Source: Pseudomonas knackmussii B13 (GTDB taxonomy: Bacteria; Pseudomonadota; Gammaproteobacteria; Pseudomonadales; Pseudomonadaceae). From it: a stretch of 64,000 nucleotides of DNA. The notes below the pieces were generated by a model. It was given only the letters and a program-made list of their open reading frames with translations. It searched no databases and had not been told where the DNA came from. The translations under genes were made by a program, and so were the position numbers. This document shows positions 59,371 through 64,000 of this stretch, in pieces (position 1 is the stretch's first letter; each line of letters begins with the position of its first letter). The stretch spans positions 5,277,501-5,341,500 of the forward strand of contig NZ_HG322950.1 of the NCBI RefSeq assembly GCF_000689415.1, in the 5' to 3' direction.

Positions 59371-59903
59371 TTGCGTGGCACGCTTACACATACCTTCGTC
59401 ATCCCCGCGAATGCGGGGACCCAGCTGACTTCATGTTGGGTGTTTCTGCGCCGCTTCGGCGTGTTCGGATAGTTCTTGTTTCGCCTTTCGGCGAGTCACT
59501 TCTTTCAAACGTCGGGAAGCCGAACCTCAAAGAAGTAACCAAGAACGCTTCGCCCCGTCATACGGGCCCGATGAAGCCGGGCTTCCCTCACGAATTCCCC
59601 CGCACCGGAGGCCCGCCCCGAAAGTACGTCCCTGTACAAGTCGGGGCTTGTGCGACATCCATGTCGCCCGACCTCCTCTACGGGGGTTTCGTTCGGCCTT
59701 CTGAAAGGGGCGTTCGGCGCGTGCGGACGTTTCGCTGGAAAACCTAAGAGCAAGAGCCGCCTGCGGTGCAGCTCTTGTAGGGCGAATAACCCCGAAGGGG
59801 TTATCCGCCGTTTTCGTACCGGATGGCGGCGCATAACCGCGAACGCGGTTATGCGCCCTACGGGTGGATCGGCGCGAGGTATTTCGCAGATGAGGGATGC
59901 AGG
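59371..59903. repeat. Repetitive, gene-free region with three palindromic elements
   Basis: About 530 bases without a supported gene. A CGTCATCCCCGCGAATGCGGGGAC element lies at 59398-59421. Two REP-like palindromes follow: GGCGAATAACCCC-GAA-GGGGTTATCCGCC at 59781-59809 and a 14-base perfect inverted repeat with a 2-base loop at 59828-59857. The part between (59450-59750) resembles a multi-copy intergenic sequence. Confidence 0.6.
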
Positions 59904-60575
59904 TCAGGCCAGCTCTTCCGTCCGCACCCAGCGCCGTTCGCCACCGCCGGGCGCTTCGGTCCATTGCTGCAATGAGCGGGTCGGCAGGTCGAAGTAGTCG
60001 CGGGTGCGGGCGTAGCCGTGGCCGCCCATGCGGCCTATGGCGTCGAGGCCGAGTTGGTCGATGTAGAGGGTCGCCGGGTCTATGAGGTCGTCGCGCACGT
60101 GGGCCATCAGGACCTCGCCGAGGATGATCTCGCGGGATTGGCCAATCGACAGCGCCATCATCCGCCGACACTCCAGGGCTACCGGCGCTTCGCCAATTCG
60201 CGGGCAGGCCACGCGGGTACCGGGGATCGCTGTAAGGCCCGCCGCCACCAGCTCGTCAAAGCCCGGCTCAAAGGGCACCGCGCAGACGTTCATCGCTTCC
60301 ACCAGGGCGTCGGAGACGATGTTCACCGTGAACTCCTGGTTCTCGCGGATGTTCCGCGTGGTGTCCTTGGGGCTCAGGTCGCTGTAGTTCTCCACGCCCA
60401 GGGCGAGGATCGGCGGGTCCGCCGAGAGCGCGTTGAAGAAGCTGAAGGGCGCGGCATTGGCGCGGCCCTGCGGGTCGATGGTGGTGACCAGGGCGATGGG
60501 CCTGGGCACCACGCTGCCGATGAGGATCTTGTATTTCTCGCGGGCGGACAGCTGCTGGAAATCGAAGCTGAGCAT
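59904..60575 (-). CDS. Flavin reductase-like FMN-binding protein
   Basis: A 223-residue split-barrel protein. SVVPRPIALVTTIDPQGRAN and APFSFFNALSADPP are typical of the flavin reductase domain that binds FMN. Such proteins reduce flavin for a partner monooxygenase or act alone. It is 11 bases from the chlorohydrolase-type gene, so it belongs to the same operon, yet no monooxygenase is present in this window. Confidence 0.8.
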   Translation of the reverse strand: MLSFDFQQLSAREKYKILIGSVVPRPIALVTTIDPQGRANAAPFSFFNALSADPPILALGVENYSDLSPKDTTRNIRENQEFTVNIVSDALVEAMNVCAVPFEPGFDELVAAGLTAIPGTRVACPRIGEAPVALECRRMMALSIGQSREIILGEVLMAHVRDDLIDPATLYIDQLGLDAIGRMGGHGYARTRDYFDLPTRSLQQWTEAPGGGERRWVRTEELA

Positions 60576-60586
60576 GGGGCGGTCCT

Positions 60587-62083
60587 TCAGTGGCTGGTTG
60601 GGGCGCGGGCGTCCTGCAGGGGCGCTTCGGCGCTGTAGGCATCGGCGAACGGGATGGCGGAATGGAACAGCGTGCGCCACGGTGGATTGCCGAAGGCGCG
60701 GTCCGAGTGGTGCCACATCTGCTTCTCGAACAGCGCGTCAGCCTGGCGTTGCAGCGCGGCGTAGTCGACGCCGAGGACCTGGCCGCCCTGCATCACGCAA
60801 CGGCCGTCGATGTAGCTGGCGATGCAGTCGTCGCCGCGCCCGGCGGTGACGAGGTTCTTCAGCGGGTCGAAGAACGGCCCCTGGTGGAAGGCGCCGAGGC
60901 GGAACACCGTGATATCGGCGCGCGCGCCGGCGGCGAGGCGGCCGAGATCGTCGCGGCCCAGCGCCTGCGCACCGCCAAGGGTCGCGGCGTTGTACAGGTC
61001 GAGAATGCGGGTGCGCTCGGCACTGCCCTCCTTCACCCGCGCGATGTTCAGGCCTTGGCGAAGTTGGTCGAGCATGTCCGCAGGGAAGGTGTCGGTGCCC
61101 ATGGCGATGTTGATGCCGCGCGCGCGGTGGCTGCCGAAGGAATCCAGCGCGTCGCCGTCGCGGGCGAACACCACCGGGCAATGCACCAGGCTCGCGCCGC
61201 CGTCGCGCAGGCGCTGCAGATCGTCTTCGCCATTAGTGTGGATGCCGTGCGGCAGCACACTGCGCGGATTGAGCAGGCCGAGGCGATCCAGCCACTGCAG
61301 CGACGACAGGCCGTACAGCCGCTGCACGAGGTCGACTTCGTAGTGCGACTGGCAGCAATGCAGGCGCAGCGGAGCGTTCAGTTCACGCTGCATCGCCGCG
61401 CTGCGCTCGAGCAGGGCCGGCGTGCAAGTCTCGATGCGATCCGGCAGCAACGCGCCGCGTACCAGGCCGCCATGCGCGCCGTCGAAATCGGCGAAGAAGC
61501 GCACCGCCGCATCCAGCCCGGCAAGGCCGGCGGCTTCGTCCCAGTGTTGCGTCGGGCTGCCGTCTTCACGGGCGTAGGTCATGCCGCTCATGTAGCAGGG
61601 GCCGAGGTAGGTGCGCAGACCGAGCTCGCCAGACAACGCGGCGACCCCGGCGAATTCGTCGTAGTGCTCGGCCCAGCGCCGGTAGTACATGGAGGTGATC
61701 GGCATGGCCGTGGTGATGCCGTTGCGGATCAGCTGGGTGAAGGCGTAGCGGTACTTGAACAGCTCCTCCTCGGCGCTGTAGCACTCCTGCGGACCAGCAC
61801 GCAGGTAGTCGGCCGACCAGGTGCGGCCCATCTTCCACTCGGCGCCGTTGTCCAGGGTGAGCACCGTGGAGTCGAGGTCGCCGAGCGCGTCGAGGTCGAT
61901 GAAGCCGGGGCCGATCAGCGCGTGGCCGTAGTCGATCCACTGGCTCACCTCACCGGGAAAACCGCGCCCGACGAAGAGGATCTTGCCGTCCTCGAACACC
62001 ACTTCGCCGTGGCGCCAGAGCACATGCTGGTGGCCGTCGAAACCGACCACGAAGCTGGCTTTGAGGCCGATGCGCGCTGTCAT
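60587..62083 (-). CDS. Amidohydrolase-superfamily protein (chlorohydrolase-type) without the usual HxH
   Basis: A 498-residue TrzN/AtzA-like amidohydrolase. Metal/active-site motifs RLHCCQSHYEVD (near 257), LPHGIHTN (near 291) and GTDTFPADM (near 350) are recognisable. The N-terminal HxH that binds metal in most family members is replaced by LDALGDLD (near 63). It may be a distinct subgroup with a different metal site. Overlaps the upstream amidohydrolase by 4 bases (ATGA). Confidence 0.75.
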   Translation of the reverse strand: MTARIGLKASFVVGFDGHQHVLWRHGEVVFEDGKILFVGRGFPGEVSQWIDYGHALIGPGFIDLDALGDLDSTVLTLDNGAEWKMGRTWSADYLRAGPQECYSAEEELFKYRYAFTQLIRNGITTAMPITSMYYRRWAEHYDEFAGVAALSGELGLRTYLGPCYMSGMTYAREDGSPTQHWDEAAGLAGLDAAVRFFADFDGAHGGLVRGALLPDRIETCTPALLERSAAMQRELNAPLRLHCCQSHYEVDLVQRLYGLSSLQWLDRLGLLNPRSVLPHGIHTNGEDDLQRLRDGGASLVHCPVVFARDGDALDSFGSHRARGINIAMGTDTFPADMLDQLRQGLNIARVKEGSAERTRILDLYNAATLGGAQALGRDDLGRLAAGARADITVFRLGAFHQGPFFDPLKNLVTAGRGDDCIASYIDGRCVMQGGQVLGVDYAALQRQADALFEKQMWHHSDRAFGNPPWRTLFHSAIPFADAYSAEAPLQDARAPTSH

Positions 62084-63267
62084 AAACGCGACTCGAGCAG
62101 GCGGCCGTTCTCGGCGATCAGCCGGCCAGCCTTGAACACCTGGCGCTGCACGGGACGGGCGACCACGGCCTCGCCGAGGGTCTGCGCCGGCAGCAGCAGG
62201 AAGTCCGCCGGCGCGCCCACTTCGATCCGCGCCGGGGCGGGGGAGCCATTGGCGGTCGCAGCGCCGAAGGCGGCGGCGAGCTCGTCGTCCTTGCACAGGT
62301 CGAAACGGAAGGCCAGGAGCATCGCGCGCTCCAGCATGTCGCCATTGCCCATCGGCGACCAGGCATCGCGGATGCCGTCCGAGCCCAGGCACAGGTTCAC
62401 GCCGGCTTCGCGCAGGGCGAGGAACGGCGGCACCGGCGTATCGGCTGGCGCCGAGCTCATCAGCGAAATCTTCAGCGCGGCGAGGCGCGCTGCCAGTGGC
62501 TCCACCTGCGACCAGGGCGCCATGCCAAGGCAGTAGGCGTGGCTGATCATCACCCGGCCCTGCAAGCCGAAGCGCTCGGTGTAGTCAGCGATCCGGGCGA
62601 TCTGCCAAAGGCCCAGCTCGCCCTTGTCGTGCAGGTGGATATCGACGCCACGGCCGAACTCGGCGGCCAGGCTGAACACCGCGTCGAGTTGCGCGATGGG
62701 GTCATCGTCGATGCCACATGGGTCGAGGCCGCCGACGGTTTCCACACCCAGGGCCATGGCTTCGCGCATCAGTTCAAGGGTGCCGGGACGGCTGATCAGT
62801 CCGGTCTGCGGAAAGACCACGAACTGCATGTCGATCAGATCGGCATAGGACTCGCGCAGCGCCATCATCGCCTCGACGTGGCGCAGGCCCAGCTCGGGGT
62901 CGATATCGACGTGGCAGCGGAAGGTCAGCGAACCACGGGCGATGCATTGCTCCAGCAACGCACCGGCGCGCGCGGCGATCGGCGCCTCGATCTCGCGCAG
63001 CACGCGGCGCTCGTTGGCGATGTAGTCCTTCAGCGTCGGGCCGGCGCTGTTCGGCCGCCAAGGTTGGCCCCAGAGGGTCTTGTCCAGGTGGCAGTGGCTT
63101 TCCACCAGCGGCGGCAGCAGCAGTTGGCCGGCGCCGTCGATATCGCCGCTTTGCAGCGCTTCGGCACTGGCCGGACGACGTTCCGCTATGCGGCCGTCGT
63201 GGATGAGGAAGTCTTCGGCTGCATTGCCGAACGGGTGGACGTTGCGCAGCCAGTAGCGGTGGCTCAT
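62080..63267 (-). CDS. Cytosine-deaminase-like amidohydrolase
   Basis: A 395-residue amidohydrolase. Zn ligands are seen in ESHCHLDKTLW (HxH near residue 62), DIHLHDKGEL, ISHAYCLG and GSDGIRDAWSP. This pattern is close to cytosine deaminase/N-isopropylammelide hydrolase proteins that cut C-N bonds of N-heterocycles. It begins the operon with the chlorohydrolase-type gene. Substrate unknown. Confidence 0.8.
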   Translation of the reverse strand: MSHRYWLRNVHPFGNAAEDFLIHDGRIAERRPASAEALQSGDIDGAGQLLLPPLVESHCHLDKTLWGQPWRPNSAGPTLKDYIANERRVLREIEAPIAARAGALLEQCIARGSLTFRCHVDIDPELGLRHVEAMMALRESYADLIDMQFVVFPQTGLISRPGTLELMREAMALGVETVGGLDPCGIDDDPIAQLDAVFSLAAEFGRGVDIHLHDKGELGLWQIARIADYTERFGLQGRVMISHAYCLGMAPWSQVEPLAARLAALKISLMSSAPADTPVPPFLALREAGVNLCLGSDGIRDAWSPMGNGDMLERAMLLAFRFDLCKDDELAAAFGAATANGSPAPARIEVGAPADFLLLPAQTLGEAVVARPVQRQVFKAGRLIAENGRLLESRL

Positions 63268-63307
63268 GGGGACCTCGAACAAAAGAATTGGATCAGGGAG
63301 GCGCCTT

Positions 63308-63384
63308 GTAGGAGCGAGCTTGCTCGCGAACGGATTCCGGCATGTCGACGGTGCCGTGCGGTTCGCGAGCAAGCTCGCTCCTAC
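63308..63384. repeat. Inverted REP pair
   Basis: GTAGGAGCGAGCTTGCTCGC at 63308 (24-base element to 63331) recurs as a perfect inverted copy at 63361-63384. It lies between the binding-protein gene and the amidohydrolase genes. This type of REP palindrome occurs in many Pseudomonas genomes. Confidence 0.8.
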
Positions 63385-63409
63385 GAAAATCGAAGAGCGA
63401 AATAGAGCC

Positions 63410-64000
63410 TCAGCCCTTGAGCTTGGACCAGATGCGGTCCTGCAGCTCGCGCGCCTTGTTGCTGCATTCCTTCTCCAGGCGCAGGCGCGAGGCGTACTCG
63501 GGCGGCATGTTGATCGCGTCCATCACCTTCCACTTGGCGTCGAGCAGCTTGTCGCTGTCGATTCCGTTGGAATAGGCGATGGCGTTGGTCACCGCGGCGG
63601 CGTTCTCCGGCTTCATCATCCAGTTGATGAAGATCTTGGCGTTCTCCGGGTGCGGCGCGCTTTTCGGCACAGCGAAGTTGTCCTGGAACGAGGCCACGCC
63701 TTCGCGCGGGTAGACGTACTTGATGGTGCTCTTCTGCGCCGTGGCGCGGGCGGTGGAGCCGTTCCAGTTCTGCATCATCACCACTTCGCCGGAGGCCATG
63801 CGGTCGACGGTGTTGTCCGAGCTGTACATCTTCAGGTGCGGCTTCTGCTTCTGCAGCAGGTCGAGGATCTTCTTGGCGTCCTGCGGGTTCTCGGTGCACT
63901 CGTCGACGTTCAGGTAGTGCGCGGCGGCGTTGATCAGGCTGCTCGGGGTATCGAGCGCGGCGACCTCGCCGTTGAGCTCCGGGCGTGGCTCGAAGAACTC
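63410..64000 (-). CDS. Polyamine ABC transporter substrate-binding protein (C-terminal part)
   Basis: The 3' 196 codons of a gene that starts outside the window. PotF/SpuD-type features: NGEVAALDTPSSLINAA, YSSDNTVDRMASGEVVM and FQDNFAVPKSAPHPENA, then IFINWMMKPENAAAVTNAIA. These bind putrescine/spermidine-like amines in the periplasm. Its placement at the head of the amidohydrolase cluster suggests that the cluster uses an amine-like compound, but transport specificity is not readable here. Confidence 0.85.
   Translation of the reverse strand, partial: EFFEPRPELNGEVAALDTPSSLINAAAHYLNVDECTENPQDAKKILDLLQKQKPHLKMYSSDNTVDRMASGEVVMMQNWNGSTARATAQKSTIKYVYPREGVASFQDNFAVPKSAPHPENAKIFINWMMKPENAAAVTNAIAYSNGIDSDKLLDAKWKVMDAINMPPEYASRLRLEKECSNKARELQDRIWSKLKG

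Noticed and set aside
60590..62536. A 648-codon plus-strand open frame
   Set aside because: Antisense to both amidohydrolases; no family signature.
1..64000. CRISPR arrays, IS elements or rRNA genes
   Set aside because: No regularly spaced direct repeats, transposase-like genes or rRNA sequence were seen.

Overview
This window looks like a Pseudomonas chromosome, probably from the P. aeruginosa/nitroreducens/citronellolis side of the genus. The evidence is high GC, an OprD-family porin, a gntR-gntK-gntP gluconate locus followed by a GapN-type dehydrogenase, REP palindromes of Pseudomonas type, and a large Pseudomonas-type siphophage prophage. Species assignment is inference; no marker gene is present.

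Positions 1 to about 40,553 are the right-hand part of a lambda/HK97-like tailed prophage whose left end lies outside the window. Reading right to left on the minus strand, the late region runs holin, gpZ-like protein, (cos candidate), TerS, TerL, gpW, portal, fused prohead protease/major capsid protein, cement protein, head-tail and tail-completion proteins, tail tube, an inserted exported moron gene, tail assembly chaperone with an apparent -1 frameshift extension, tape measure, tail tip genes, tail fibre, SleB-type endolysin and a two-gene spanin pair. Between 22.3 and 31.8 kb lie the early genes: replication initiator, DnaC-like loader, DnaB helicase, a candidate late regulator and many small unknown ORFs. 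At 31.83-31.93 kb a divergent immunity region with palindromic operators separates a Cro-like gene (minus) from a protease-less CI-like repressor (plus). The repressor is translationally coupled to a HipA-like kinase gene, which overlaps an unrecognised partner. After a terminator comes a second plus-strand block that carries the same operator half-sites in front of it: rha, csrA, a zinc-knuckle/Lar-like protein, HNH endonuclease, excisionase and integrase. Behind the integrase, with its own near-consensus promoter, is a Panacea-domain antitoxin plus probable toxin. The prophage ends at a tmRNA 3'-end remnant (about 40,525-40,553), taken as attR; a complete ssrA copy should lie left of the window.

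From 40.6 kb the sequence is host chromosome: a small membrane-protein pseudogene, an OprD porin, a 1458-codon ORF that joins a sensor-PAS-GGDEF-EAL protein to a mechanosensitive channel, the gluconate regulon with three matching operators, a GapN-type dehydrogenase, YceH, and then a catabolic region (54.3-64 kb). That region holds a stand-alone Cache protein, a FadR-type regulator divergent from an aldehyde dehydrogenase and an APC permease, and, converging on them, a flavin reductase, two amidohydrolases and the 3' part of a PotF/SpuD-like binding protein. It probably takes up and degrades an amine or N-heterocycle; the substrate cannot be read from sequence.

The most unusual items are the CI-kinase-partner operon, the Panacea toxin-antitoxin pair beside attR, and the EAL-MscS fusion ORF.
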